Assembly (NCBI GenBank): GCA_963971425.1
Contig: OZ020525.1
Location: 18,544,187 to 18,608,186 of the forward strand
Direction of reading: 5' to 3'
DNA from: Bryoerythrophyllum caledonicum
Lineage: Eukaryota > Streptophyta > Bryopsida > Pottiales > Pottiaceae
Length of the DNA: 64,000 nucleotides
Numbering within the stretch: the first letter of the stretch is position 1; every line of letters begins with the position of its first letter. Under the pieces are notes generated by a model, which was not told the origin of the DNA, searched no databases, and worked only from the letters and a program-made list of their open reading frames with translations. Below, one piece after another: positions 1 through 12,715 of this stretch. A program made the position numbers and the translations under genes.

Positions 1-3000
1 TAAACCCGCACCAATGGCGATAATCGTGATTCCAGCTAGCTCATAAATTCCACAACTCATAAATTCCGAAAGCACTCCCTGAAACACCACGAATAGCTCA
101 AACAATCCAAAATACCTCATCTCTGCTATCCAAACCTTCACAAAATTATTGCACCAAAAACAATCGATCAAAGCCGCACCGACTCGATGCCTGCCGCGCT
201 CTGATCCTCCATTTTTCACGCTCACGCCCATCGCATTCCTGTGCGAGGCCAGCTACCGAAAATGTTGTTATTTTCTGCTGGGGTAGCGGGAGTTATCTAA
301 TCTTCTGTTTTTAGGATTGTCTGGTATTGCTGTTCATCAGGTTGTGCGACTTAGAAATCCTGATGGAGGATCGCTCGGTCACATCCGACCCTCACCTCGC
401 CAATCTTGTAACAGAACACACACAAAATGAACCAAAATGCAACTGAACACACATAAACGTCACCACCCACCTGAGCGGCCGTTCGATGCCGTCTTCGTCC
501 ACATCGCGATCTTATCCTGCAACCTCCGAACGCTCACCACTGCTCCACAGATCAGCCGTCATCGCAAAACTAACGCCACTCCCGCTCCAACCGACTACCA
601 CAGTTTTTGCACATACTTCGCAGCCACGACCCAAAAATGTGAATCTTTAACCACTCCACAGATCAGCCGTCATCGCAAAACCAACGCCACTCCCGCTGCA
701 ACCGACTACCACAGTTTTTGCACATACTTCGCAGCCACGAAAATATTGCAAGAGCAATGCAGACATGAAAAAGTTGTAAACTCGTCACAACCCTCATTGC
801 AAGAATGAAGCACCCTCTTCCGTCCACGAATGCTGAATCCAAAGTCTAAGCAGGAAACCACGCATAAATCCTCATCCAAAGACGCTAATGTTGAGTCTCT
901 CCGACCTCCAAAACCTACACTGCAAGAATGGAGCACACCTGTGTAACTCCTTCGAGACTCCTCTTGACGCGTGGTTGAAGCGGTGTTTCCTGGTCTTCTT
1001 GGTTTGCTGGTGCAGGTTTTCTTGGTCTTCTTGGTCCAACAGGGAGCGGTGGTCAGACAGACTGTCGCCTGTTATAGTAGTAGACTAGGGTTGGTACCCA
1101 TCGTCACGACGGGGAGAGCGGAGGGTGGTGTGTTAAATTTACGTTTGTATGTTTTGTATTTTAAAACCTATAAGCTCAAATCGAATCTAAATCAAATCAA
1201 GTACATTCCCCGTTGTCATCAACTGATCGGGGCAATCCCAAGTTAAATAAACATATGTAAATGCAAAAATAAAATTTACCCATTATATATGTAATATGTA
1301 CCATATATACCTACTATTCACTTTAAATACCCATTATTTATTTCATATTCGTGTTATTGTCTTTAGATAACTATCATTTATTTTATGTACCCAAGGTAGT
1401 ATATTGTGTAGTTTCAATATGTTGGAAATTATGGTTTTATTTTCCTATTTTTGATACATAATACAATTTTAAAAATCAATAAGCCAAATTTGAATAAAAG
1501 GACACTACAAAGGATTCCTCCAAAGGGCACTATAAAGGATTCCTCCAAAGGGCACATATGGAGGATTCTTTCAAAGTTCACATTCAATTCAAAAGGCACA
1601 TTTGATTCAAATGGCAATTCCAAAGGTCACGTGACCGGGAACGGCGGACAGACTGCCGCCTATTATATATAGAGAAATTAGTTAAGAATGCATCAAAGTT
1701 CCAAAATTTTCACCTTAATCACATCTTTCACTTATGGTATTATTTGTTGATAAGGTCTAAAATGAGAAATTGCCTCTAAAAGACCAAATTTCCTCATTAA
1801 GAACATAGGCAGTCTCCTATGGTGTCACTTTTCAACAATTCTCTTCAATTTTTTTACTGTTGATGGGCACTTCCAATTGCTTGTGGAAGTACAATTGTTT
1901 TTCTTCTCATTCCAACATTTGATGAAAAATTTATGCTCCTCGAAGTAGTTTTTGTGGGAGGGCGGGCAATTTGATTAGCCTTTGTCAAGTTACTAAAAAA
2001 AACCTTGATATTTTCTATTACAACCAACCAATGTCACTTCCTTTGAGATTTTACAAAAACAAAAACTTTCTTTGTGTAAAATTTTTGGACCAAGAAGCGT
2101 GTAGACAAATTTCATTCTTCCACATTAATAAGCACAAAAGTTTAAGATTTTGCACTTTTCTTCTTCCTCTTAAATTTGTTTTTTCAAGTAATTTATGTTC
2201 ATTTTTTAGATAATGATTTTAAATGAAATTTTAGATTACAAAGAAAACGTATATTGTGTGATTTTGGACCCCTTCTTGTTGCAAGATTGTTTTAGATATG
2301 TTAAACACCTATAACATATTTAAATGTTTTGGACGAGTAGCTTGCATCATATAGAATGTGATGGAAAAGAGAGATATGGCTTCTCTAATGGCTCAGGATC
2401 TCCATACAATCTCTTTGCTGAATGGAAGGAGGCCCGTAAAGAAATAGTGGTAGCTTTGCATAGTGTAAAAATGACATTTTATCAAAGAAACGTTAGAGTG
2501 AGGACCTTGAAACTAAGACCATTGAACTTGTCTTCAATGCTATAATCTTCCAATTGGTGCAGTCAAAAATCATATAAAAAATCTAATATGCTCTTCTAGT
2601 ACATTATAAGATCCTATGGCTAAAAGTGGAATAAGATCATTATTTGTAAATTTGTTATGTTGGCACTACAAAGGATAGTTTCACAGTTATTTTTCAAGAA
2701 CATACTTGTGGTCCTTTGGGTTAGATTAGCCTTTCTTTGATTCGCTTCATTTTACTCCTTCCAAGAATTCAAACCTATTTTTGAAAACTTAAGTACTCAC
2801 ATTGATCATTGAAATCATGTTTTTATTATCAAAAGATTATTATAATTTTACTCTTATTTAAAGCATGATTTAAAATCATTCTTGATTGAAATTGATGTTA
2901 TCATAAAGATCAAGCTGCCTATAAAAATCCACTACATTGATTATGATGTTTGATGTAGCCACACTATATGATCTATACGGTAATGGGATATATTCAATCC

Positions 3001-3981
3001 ACTTCCACCCCATTACCACCCATTCAATTCCAAAATGGAGGTTTTTTTTTTGTCAAACCCCTTACCATAGATTGACACTTTTGAGGAGTACTGCGCCACC
3101 AGCTAAACATGGCAGGACATTTTGAAAATCCAAAACATGTTCATATTTCATCGGAAAAAATATGAAACCACATGGTTTGAAATTTTAATTCTATTGGTTA
3201 TCACTGAAAAATAAATGTACTATTATTTGTTCTCTCTATACATGCATATTGCTTAACCCCTTAAAAGAAAGAGGTCCATAGATGGTCACTCTTGGAGTAG
3301 TTTGCAAGTTTGGTGGATTGATGAGCAACGCTATCTTGTGAGCTGCGAGCAAAACAATTTCAGAAAATAGGAAAAATATGGCAGTTATTTATTTTTAAAT
3401 GTGGAATTTTGGCACAACTTCTGATTTTGGAGACAAAATTTGTAAAGATTACTAAATTAAAAACAATCCTATAATCATGGACACATAACATTTTCTGATA
3501 TTTTTCTACCTCTATTCTTGTGCTTCGGTTATAATTTTTTTTTAATTTAAAAGAAAAATCTACATTTGTATGGGGCAATATTTGGAGTCTAAGAAGAATT
3601 TATGATTTGCAAATGAGAATGTCGTGCTAATTTATTCCAGTATGTTGGTTTAGCATCGGTTGAATTTATTCTTTATTAACATTGCAGCCATTGGGACAAA
3701 ATGGGTACCAATGGTTTAGTGAAAGGTATTAGGGTGGTATTGTAGAGGAATCAAATGGATATCACCATAGTATTACTGTTTACATGGATATTTTTATGGA
3801 TATCACATGGGTATTCCATGGATATTACCTAGGTTCAATGTTGTCCATACGAATTGATTGGTTATACAAACTCAGTACATATATGAATTGTATTCATGTC
3901 TACGTCTATGACTTTGCAACTCTACATTGGAGCAATCTAAGATCGTAGATATTCGTGAAAAGTACAACAACATCGCCTATC
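1..3981. other. AT-rich non-coding stretch
   Basis: No gene is supported here. Open frames are short, have no recognisable motif and lie in low-complexity or AT-rich DNA. It contains a 111-bp tandem duplication (listed separately), small repeats of an AAAGGATTCCTCCAAAGGGC type near 1508-1560, and two similar GC-rich snippets around 1053 and 1644. Confidence 0.5.
545..741. repeat. Tandem duplication, period 111 bp
   Basis: A block beginning CCACAGATCAGCCGTC at 545 recurs at 656 with only a few substitutions over about 86 bp. The frame across it would encode a repeated His/Thr-rich peptide, but I see no reason to call it a gene. Confidence 0.8.
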
Positions 3982-5672
3982 TCACTCTTTGGTAGCAATT
4001 TTGGGAAGCTCTAGAGTCCGCATGACTTCGTTGAAGCTGTAGCTCCAAGCATGCATGAATAAATCCGCCTTGTAATCCATTTTACAAAGATAACGTAAGA
4101 TGTAATACACATGCTTGCAATACTTCCATTGTCCCTTCTTTCCCAATGCCTCCAATTGCATTTTCAGAAAGTTAGGGCAAGAACACCCTGGAAGGTCCGT
4201 GAAGGTGATGCAATAGGACTTGTCCTTCCATGTGTCAAGAGTGATAACGCATCCCCATTCTGGATATGGTATGGCATAGAGGTTGGAGACGTAACGATTA
4301 TTCAGAATCTAGTGGCGCTTGACCACTTGTTGCGTTGCCCAATCGTTGAAACATCTGTTGTTCTACGAATTGCATAGCCGTTTTGGAAGGTGTGGTAATC
4401 ATTCGGATTTGCCGGAATGGGGAAGTGCGATCAAGGAAGGGGCATGTCCATTGACACTTGGAATTGTCTTTGTGGTGAAAGAACTCCACGCTGTTGCAAC
4501 TAAAAACGTGCTTCTTCCAGCGCTAGTACTTCCTGCACTATTAAATTAGTCTCAAGCTTTACAGGCCACGTCATTGGAACTCCTGGCCAATCAACCACAA
4601 ACGATTTCTTCGATCCCTTTACACAGCGACTAATGTCATTGAAACAAAACCAAAATTCAGCTGAGACATTTCGTGGCGATCTGTAATTTTTCTTCAGTTT
4701 GACATATTTGGGGGCTGGAGTTCCATGACTCCCACGTCCAATCTTAGTGTTGCATTACTCACTAGTGTGAGCTTGCAAGGCTTGGCATTTTCAAGCAGAC
4801 TTTTTTGAGAGGCGGGCAATGTGCCACTTCAATGGATCACAATCCAATTCCAAAACGGATGTTGTATGCTGGACACCGGACTCTTATCCATTGACGGCCT
4901 CTTCAATACGCGCTCGAGTTATCCTTTGGCCATCACAAGGGATACAATAGTTCACTGTATCTGATATGTGGGAATCGTGGGCGGACCCTGGTGGCATGTC
5001 AAGCTTGCGTTTTGTGGACCCAAAATTTTTTGCACCTTCTAAGCTGCTCGTCTTGATTAGTAGATCATCAGTCCCAGGAAAATTTCTAACAACCTCAGCT
5101 ATGAGTTTGGGGTCACCTGAGCGTTGAGCAGAGCGCACACAAAGCGTAGCTTTGTTAAGACCTTTATCAAACGTGCCACCTTCAACCATGCACGATACAA
5201 TATAATTTGAATGAAAGCACGAATGAGGTCATTCATAGCCGCTGTGTACAAACACGCCACCATATTGCTAAATCGTTGTAGCCAACAATTGTGGACAGTT
5301 TCTGTGAGGTTGCATAATGGCATGTCGGATATTTCGTCAGGTGTGAGATCCTGAATACAAACAACAACTGTCATCAATATGATCTACACTCCTTTCGTTT
5401 GAGTAAGCACTAGAGATTACGTATAACAAAGTAAAAAAGAGTACTCACGAGCTGCATAGCACCGCTCTATTGTTGATAACGGAAGTGCCAGAAAGTCATC
5501 CAATCCTTCAAAGCTCAACGCCCAATATCGGTGGTTGTTGTCGTAGTCTAGTGGTTTGTAATTCTCAAAGTTAACCAAAATTAACCTTAAGCGAGTCCAC
5601 CTAACCAGATCGTTTCCAGGGATTTTTATCGTGCATCAAACTCTTTAAATCTTAACAACACTTCACACTTAA
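3982..5672 (-). pseudogene. SWIM zinc-finger transposase-like pseudogene, C-terminal half
   Basis: Read on the minus strand, this stretch gives a decayed protein. From right to left it contains NDLVRWTRLRLILVNFENY, then YWALSFEGLDDFLALPL, then a likely intron (donor GTGAGT near 5447, acceptor TTCAG near 5354). Next come DLTPDEISDMPLCNLTETVH and FGSTKRKLDMPPG, then a SWIM-type finger: Cys-x-Cys around 4174-4186 and Cys-x-His around 4108-4122, in the context CSCPNF and YCKHVYYILRYL. The frame ends at a TGA at 3982-3984. Several frameshifts separate the pieces. CxC...CxH SWIM fingers are typical of MULE/FAR1-type transposases, so that origin is inferred. The front half lies at 9107-10154, beyond an insertion. 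Confidence 0.6.
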
Positions 5673-8419
5673 TATCTCAGCACATCTTGGAGGATGGCTT
5701 CCCCGGTACCTTAGTAACCGGTAACAAGTAACCACAAGTGTTTAAGTTAAACTCTGTTGAGCGTCAGAGTAGATTACCGGTAAGTTTTTACAATGCCCAA
5801 AAAGTCATTGCCCTTTGTTCTTGAAGTCCAGAGGCCACAATATCCACAATCTAATCCTACACCTTGAAAGAGTTAAAAAGGTTGTAGCCAGTTTATTAGT
5901 CTCCACAATCTACCGGAAACTTGTCCCGGTAAACCAGTCACGCAAGCTCGGGTTCCAACTGCAACCACACCCAATGAATCAAACCAAGAAGATACAAGAC
6001 TCACAACAAGTTAGTGCTAAGCAAATCATATGAGTAAGACAACCTTCCACGGGGATCGTTGGAACTAGTCTACTGCAAGGGTAGAAACCTCGGAATTCTC
6101 CGGACTCAGGCTTAGCCGGGATCTCTCTCGGTGTACCAAGAGGGGGATATCACCCCTCCTCCCCACCAATCCAAACACTTCCCACTTAAGAGAGGCTATC
6201 ATGAATAGCCGCGGGCTTCCTAGATCCCATCCGGTAAAGCAACTCTTCTCGGTCCCACCGGTGAAGGGTCTGGAGCATAGACCCGAATCTCACTCCACCT
6301 ATCTAACCTGGATATCCTACACCGTCTTACCGCGGCTGCTGGCATGGAGCCAATGATATTGAGCACCTGCCACCCAAAATACCTTTATTAGCTCGCAATG
6401 GGAATTCCCCGGAGGCTATTGAAATCATAAATTATAAACATCAAGTTATCATAAATTATAAACATCAATTTATCAAAAATTATGCGGGTAATTGGCAACG
6501 GTTTTTCCTTGATTTCAAAAATGAAAATGTCCAAAAACGTTAAAAAACCAACTCATTGGGAATCCGAAAGATCATATCATAGTGTATCAAAAACAATACA
6601 TATGACTCTTATGACTCTCGAAGGCCGCAATTCCTTAAATGTCTTCCGTCTCGCACGGGGGGTTACGGCACTCAAGGAAATCGAAAAGACCTTGTACGGT
6701 AATCTCGTGGTTATTGAAATTGAAATTAGAAAGTGTTATGACACAATCGACCGGCACCCACTGTTTAGTCTTGATTCCTTTGTAAGAAACCCGGTTTATT
6801 GAATGGATATTGAAGTTATTTCAAGGCAAACAACTTTAAGGCCAGCAGCGCAGCACACTAATGGTTGAGTTTTCGACTTCAGAAGTATTTTTGCTTTTGG
6901 ATGTTAAAGCGATAACCTGGATATGTCTCTACTCACACTCAATCACATAACACACAATAGGTCACAACCCTGTATACCTAGCAAAGACACACTAGGAGGA
7001 CTCAACTCTCTCCCGGTCTACTCACACAAGCTCAACAAAGACTCTAGATACAAGCAATGAAGGCAAGACACGAGCAAATCAATAAAGAGAAGAGTACTTA
7101 ACACTAGAGCCCAAGGCCCTTAAGTACACAAAGGCTACTAGCTACCCTCCAAAACTAGATCCCCAAAAGGTGGAAATGGCATCTAGAGCATGCACTAAAG
7201 TCAATAGCTACCCTCCAAAAGTAGATCCACTAAAGAAAAACAGACATCTAGATCCTAAAATCAAGGGTAGCCTAGTCACCGGCGGATTACTCGTAGACCG
7301 GTAAATCGGAAGACTTCCGGTCCGAGACAGGTGAACCATTTCCTAACAAAAGTAAGTAGCTAGAGACACTACTCAAGTAGTAGAGACCGGCTGCACAATG
7401 GGGCCCCATCGACATCACTACTCTCACCCTAGTGTTTATATCTAGCAACTTTAACAACATCCCATCAACCGGTGGAATAAATCAACAATAACACATAACA
7501 TGTAACAAATGTTCAACCAGAAGATCCATCTGGAAGAGTGGAATTATCTCCCGGTAGATCCATAGAAGGATTAACCGGAAGATTGAGTTTAAAAACTCAA
7601 CCACCTCCTTCAAAGTATTATCCTTTCGCAATCTCTTCCCACTTGTATGGGTCAATCTTGGAAAGTGTCCGTGTTATCGGTGGAGTCATGTTGTCCAGGA
7701 TGGACTTACTCCCGGATGTGCCTTGTATTTACAACAATCACCTATCTTAAATTATTACAACCTCTGGCCCGACCCGTAAAACATAAGTATACCAGAAAAC
7801 CGGTGTATTTTCTCCGGAAAACTTTAATAGACTAATGTGGATGTAAATATCGCACGTTAGTAATACAAAAAATAAAACAACATCACAATTGACCATTTCA
7901 AGGAGAGAACTTGGGAGAACAAGACTTAGAGAGATTTCCTGGTTGACGGGGGAGACCGCGAAAATCATAGAAAAATTGGGTAAGACCTAGAGACGATAGG
8001 AGGATGGAGAAAACCTAAAGGAAAGACTTGCCACAAGGCTAAGACAATAGAAAATAAATGATAGGATACCAACGTAGACTCACACATATAAGAAGACACA
8101 ATCTAAGACATATATAGTCTAGATAGAGTCTACCGGGGGACTTTTTCTCTAGACCAGAAGAAAGTAACCTGAATCATCCCGGGAAGAGAAAAATGAGAGG
8201 AGACTCAACAAGGAAGTTGTGCAATCAAGAAAAAGATATTACTTGGCAAGAATCACCTCAATGTCTTGTCACTTCCTTGTTGCACCACCTCCTCTTCAAA
8301 ACCCTAGATTCTTCTTCTCTCTCCTTGGAGTTGCACCACCTCTTCTTCTTCTTTCTTGCACTAAACCTTGTTGCACCTCCTCTTCTTCTTCAAAACCCCA
8401 ACTCCAAAAAAGATCCAAA

Positions 8420-8560
8420 TAGAGAGAGAGGGAGGAACTATGAGAGAGAGAGAACTAGAGAGGGAGATACACGGGAAAATTTGAGGGAGGAGGGAAATTG
8501 GAGAAGGAGAGAGGAGGTTGCTAGAGAGGGAGAGAGGGTTGCAGGAGAGAGAGAGAGTTC
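8420..8560. repeat. GA-rich purine tract
   Basis: The plus strand is dominated by GAGAGAGAGGGAG-type runs, directly after a CT-rich tract at about 8270-8400. The frame through it encodes a low-complexity Arg/Glu peptide that I do not regard as a gene. Confidence 0.7.
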
Positions 8561-8624
8561 TGGAAAGAGGGGGGTCGGCCTAGAAGGGCTGCTGGGAGGG
8601 GATGTCGGCTGTTGCTGCTCGGGT

Positions 8625-8646
8625 GATACCCGGGTACCCGGGTATC
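8625..8646. repeat. Perfect 22-bp palindrome
   Basis: The half site GATACCCGGGT is followed at once by its exact reverse complement. Further TACCCG words follow within 30 bp. It sits in the non-coding inserted block. Confidence 0.85.
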
Positions 8647-9106
8647 AGCCATACCCGAGTTGATACCCGGATATGTATGTATATATATATTTTTAAATTA
8701 ATTTTTTAATTTTAATTTTTTTTTCCTCATATAAAATTTAGTGGCCATAAATGGAGACTTAAACCTCTACAACAACAATTCTAAAAACCTAACAACTATT
8801 ACTAACACTACTAAGTATACTATCTAGTTGATGAAGACTTTGACTAGTTAGTTTAGTCTTTAACTGGTGATTTGGAATTTTGTTCCGGAGATCTTTCCCG
8901 GTCATTCTTTCTAGGTCTTTCCGGGCACAACTTTGGTAGTTTTATGGCCCAATTTTGTCACCACTTTAACACTAATTAACTAGTTAAGGATTCACCGTCT
9001 TTCACTAATTATTATACAACCTACTTCTACGTAATACTAACTACTTTCCCGGTTATCTAAGACTAAAATTCACAAATTAACTAATTTTTTTGGTAGGGGC
9101 AACCAA

Positions 9107-10154
9107 GTGGGAGTTTCAGACTCCCACAGTTGCACCGGAAGACACCCACCACCCACGAATTACATTGTACTGAGCTTCAGCCTCCTCTTGAGTCTTTGCG
9201 TTTTTCGAGATCTTATAGAGGACAATGTGCTGCTTTTGGAAACGGGGAAGGATGCTTCTGGCAGTGGCTTGCTAAAGACACTTAGTCCAATGGAATAAGA
9301 AAGTCCGTTCTATATTCTCCATGGGCTTGTCCTTGTCCCCGTTCCCATAAACTCGCCAAACAACATGCCAGTTTGCTCTAGCACTGTCTGCCATGAGTCC
9401 TATGAAGTTTGTCTCCTCTAGCCTATGGTTCTTCATTGTATCATTTGAGTTTACCTAGAACAGTTCCTAGGCTTTAGCAACCTCCGATTGCATGTCGCAC
9501 ATGGCAATTTTCATGACTCTACAATACTTATTGTCGTACACATGACATGCCATGGTAGTCCAATCGTTGACCTGCTTTACATGATCAAATATAAGCCAAC
9601 AATCTCAAAGGTCCTCTCCAATTTGCATACGTTTAATAAGGTCAACACCACAGCCTGGTTGATCAACGGAAATATTAAATACAAAAACTTTACCTCTAGA
9701 TTGACATGAGAACTTGTACTCGTGGATGAATTCAAACATCAACGACTCCTTCAGGTCCATTACTCACTTCCATTGTAGAAGCACGTGCATGTTGATACAA
9801 GATTTCTAATGTTTGGAGATGTCAGAGTCTCGAATTGGTTGGAGACAACATCCATTGGCCTCCTTCAAGGTTGGACAATCCACAGCCCGGATGGATCAAG
9901 TAATTGGAGAAGAAAGTCTTGCTTGCAGCCATGACTATTGCTCAGTTGGTAGCCTTTGGTGTTTGTTGGACTTCCTTCGCGACGCAGTTGTGCATGACGT
10001 CCATTGTGATTTGATCAACGCCTTTTGAGATGTGATGATAATGATGTCCAAGTTGAATGGCCACACGAGTGCGCTCTGGATCGATCGAAGTCACGTAATA
10101 AAGTAGAGGCACCCAATTTTGATCACTTAAGCTAATTTGGTGCTCAAATGACAT
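9107..10154 (-). pseudogene. SWIM zinc-finger transposase-like pseudogene, N-terminal half
   Basis: Minus-strand reading gives SDQNWVPLLYYVTSIDPERT, ISKGVDQITMDVMHNCVAKE, then KVFVFNISVDQPGCGVDLI, FDHVKQVNDWTTMACHVYD, YCRVMKIAMCDMQSEV, FIGLMADSARANWHVVWRVY and ENIERTFLFHWTKCL, ending near GWWVSSGATV. The order and spacing look like one transposase catalytic region (conserved acidic residues in FDHV, CDMQSE and MADS). At least three in-frame stops and a frameshift break it. Homology stops at a GTGGGAGT hairpin near 9108-9128, where foreign DNA begins, and the missing C-terminal half reappears at 3982-5672. A MULE-like origin is inferred from memory of related sequences, not from a search. Confidence 0.6.
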
Positions 10155-10950
10155 TGTATGTCAAAAACATTTATGTAGAAAGATGAAGAATTAGGAATGA
10201 AACTTAACAAAAAAAATTTCAAGTTTACTCACAAAGATTTGAAATTGATATAGAATTTAAAAGCCCAAAAACCACTGGAGCCCGTAATCAAATTGTAGAG
10301 TAGGTGAGATTTGGTGCCCTTCTTTGCCCAATGCCAATAAGTGAGAGTGAGTAAAAAAAGATAAGACATGCCATGGATAACCAACTCATGGACGGTAACC
10401 AATGCCGATCGGCCTTGTTCGACTTTTGAAGCAAGGCCACCAATGAGAGCTCAATTGAAATGGACCACCCCAAAATTGCACACTTTATGACCCAATGCCA
10501 ATAATGACTGGTGTTTTCAGACTTTGAGTTATCAGTTTTGGGTCACTTTATGCACCATTTCATCCATTTGCCATTTTCATGCACCATGCCATACATATTC
10601 TATTGATTGGAATTGAATGGCTGATCAGAATTGGGTGCCTCTACCTTAGATACGAGCATCACAAAGAGCTAGACAGATTCGGGGAGTTTGGCATAGCTTA
10701 CATGCCAAGGTCGACTTCTCGGAAGGTGCACCATTGGCTGGAAACGGACTGAAGGCGGACCCGCTCCACTTGGTTTGATTTGTTCAACCTTTGTTCCTCC
10801 CCATATAGTTACAAGTCGGATTTGGGCATTGAAGATGCCTCGTACAGGATAACCGCTAGTACGTGAAGCCGAGAGCACCAGTACGTCAGGCCGAGATTGT
10901 TCTTGATGTTTGTAGTCATTGTCCTTGACCACGTATGGCTCTCGGGCCTC
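10155..10950 (-). other. Upstream stretch with an unrecognised open frame
   Basis: This lies upstream of the SWIM pseudogene on the minus strand. About 10155-10660 is non-coding. A minus frame from about 10950 to 10669 reads MEAREPYVVKDNDYKHQEQS, then FNAQIRLVTIWGGTKVEQ and PLPRSRPWHVSYAKLPES before a stop. It could be an earlier exon of the same pseudogene, but I recognise no domain and the reading is weak. Its upstream end runs into the MITE at 10951. Confidence 0.3.
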
Positions 10951-11107
10951 CATTAGTACAAAAGTGGGAAAATAAAATTGCACTTGAATTGGAGTTGTGG
11001 TTCTTTTAACCACGCTGTCGGAATAGCCATCACTATTCCAACATCATGGTCAAAAGAACCGCAACTCCAAGTCAAGTGCGGTTTTTTTTCCCAGTTTTGT
11101 ACTAGTG
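10951..11107. mobile_element. CACTA-like fold-back MITE
   Basis: The element is almost entirely one inverted repeat: arms of about 76 bp with roughly 10-12 mismatches and a few central bases. The right end reads inward CACTAGTACAAAACTGGG and the left end CATTAGTACAAAAGTGGG. CACTA is the hallmark terminus of the En/Spm superfamily. No matching 3-bp target duplication is visible. It has no coding capacity, and a transcript would fold into a long hairpin. Confidence 0.75.
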
Positions 11108-12715
11108 GTTTGTTGCAGCTTGTAGAGACAGTATTCCTCCGGAATGCATCTAATCGTCACCAAATGCTTCCAAAGTAACCGCTCCGGTTTCGTTCCCATA
11201 GAGACCTAATGTTCTTTTTCAAATACTCCCAATTACTAAACTTACCACAATAATTGTATCAAGGGTTAGCTAGGCTCTTTGCTTATGTATTATGGATCCG
11301 GATCCTTCCGGAGTCTGGATTTTGTACAACGGCTTCCGGAAATATTTTCCGGAAATGCGGAGGGTAGTTTGATTTGTTTCTATTCCTCCTTAGAGAGTCT
11401 CCTGGAGTTTTTAAGCAAGTGGCCGAAGTCCGCTGATCCTATTTTGTGTAAGTGGCTGGATTTTCCACTGCCTTGTGACTTTAAGTGGCTAGACACCCAC
11501 TGCCCGGAACTTATAGTGACCGAACACCACTCTCCCTACTCTGCTAACCGGTGATTGGATTGCTGCTCGTAGACTTAGACTCTCACAACATCTGGATGGC
11601 CTTCCGGACGCGGTTGCATAGAGACAAGTCCGGACTACAACGACATTCCGGTAAGTACGATTGTAATTCTCCAGAGCGGAGGTTGCCACTCATCAAGGGT
11701 ATTCCGTCTAGACCTATGCATCAGGCTTTTTCCTATCTTGGGGGAGAACTCCGGCCTTGATCGGAATCCAGGTTAACACAAATTCTTCCGTTTCCAAGAG
11801 ATTACCAGGAACACCTCTGCAGTTCATCTCTTCCCCTCCTGGCTACTTCCGGACCCTGGAGACTACCAGACACACCTCTGCAATAGCCTTCCAACTCTCC
11901 TAGGTGATCTCCTGACACGGATCCAGACCGGTTTCTCTCTTGATGAAGTAGTTATCACCCCACTCCGGAAAGATACTCACACAACCGCTCTCACAGGAAT
12001 GGATCTACTACTCACAAAGTCTACACTTCACCCCAAAAGCACAAGGTAGCCAGTCTAGTACGAAGAAGCGATGTATATTTCAAAGTGAGAAAGACAAGAT
12101 AAAAGGTTTTTCCCAAAACCTCACTACTAAGTACTAACTAAGTCCCTACTAAACTTAGCCTTCCTCTCAGCTACCCCTACTAGAAATCCGCTAGATCTTA
12201 TCTAAAAGATCCGAGAAATCCAGAAAAGTCCCAGATCGGATCTCAGATCCTATAATCTCGGAACAGTTTCCGGTTCCGGCATTCCTATTCTAACTACAAA
12301 ACTGGCAGTCGACTCCGTCAGCAGCCGGGTGCACTTGGAGCCCCATCGTTCATCGCTGCTGATCCGACATCTAAGCCCAAAATTACTACTTCTAAACACT
12401 AACCTAAGTTGGGGCACCCGGTCCCTGGTTTCTCCCACTTCTGCGAGAGGGGGAGATCTCCACTGGAGCTCGCTGCTTGCCCTTCGTCTTCTTTGCTATT
12501 GCCGGCGAAATGTTGGTCTTCTGAGTCGACGGCCCGGCCGTTGGAGCTCTGGAATCTGGAGGTGGAGGTGGCTATTCCGGTGATCCTTCCGGAACTGGAA
12601 GCGCTGGTTGTTTTGGCTCGGAAGCTGACCTGGTCTCCTGGACCAGGTCCCTGTAGTTTCGGAAGGGACTCCTTGGCCAGGGCGTCAATCTCCGAGATAC
12701 GGACTTTGATGGTGC
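11108..12715. other. Non-coding flank rich in TTCCGGA words
   Basis: This stretch is dense in TTCCGG and CCGGAA words (for example near 11299, 11330-11350, 11602 and 12575). It lies immediately downstream of the minus-strand frames at 12716-14300, and it probably belongs to the same repetitive unit. No gene is supported. Confidence 0.4.

Larger units (their letters stand above)
5673..9106. mobile_element. Repetitive block inserted in the SWIM pseudogene
   Basis: This roughly 3.4 kb block interrupts the pseudogene. The C-terminal half stops making sense near 5672 and the N-terminal half ends near 9107. The block has a different texture, rich in ACCGGT and CCCGGT words and in AG/CT tracts, with no recognisable protein. 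Its ends were set from where homology to the host pseudogene stops, and I could not define terminal repeats or a target duplication. An LTR-type non-coding element is possible but unproven. Confidence 0.4.

Noticed and set aside
8193-8663. 156-codon plus-strand frame
   Set aside because: It crosses CT-rich and GA-rich tracts and the palindrome and shows no protein-like order.
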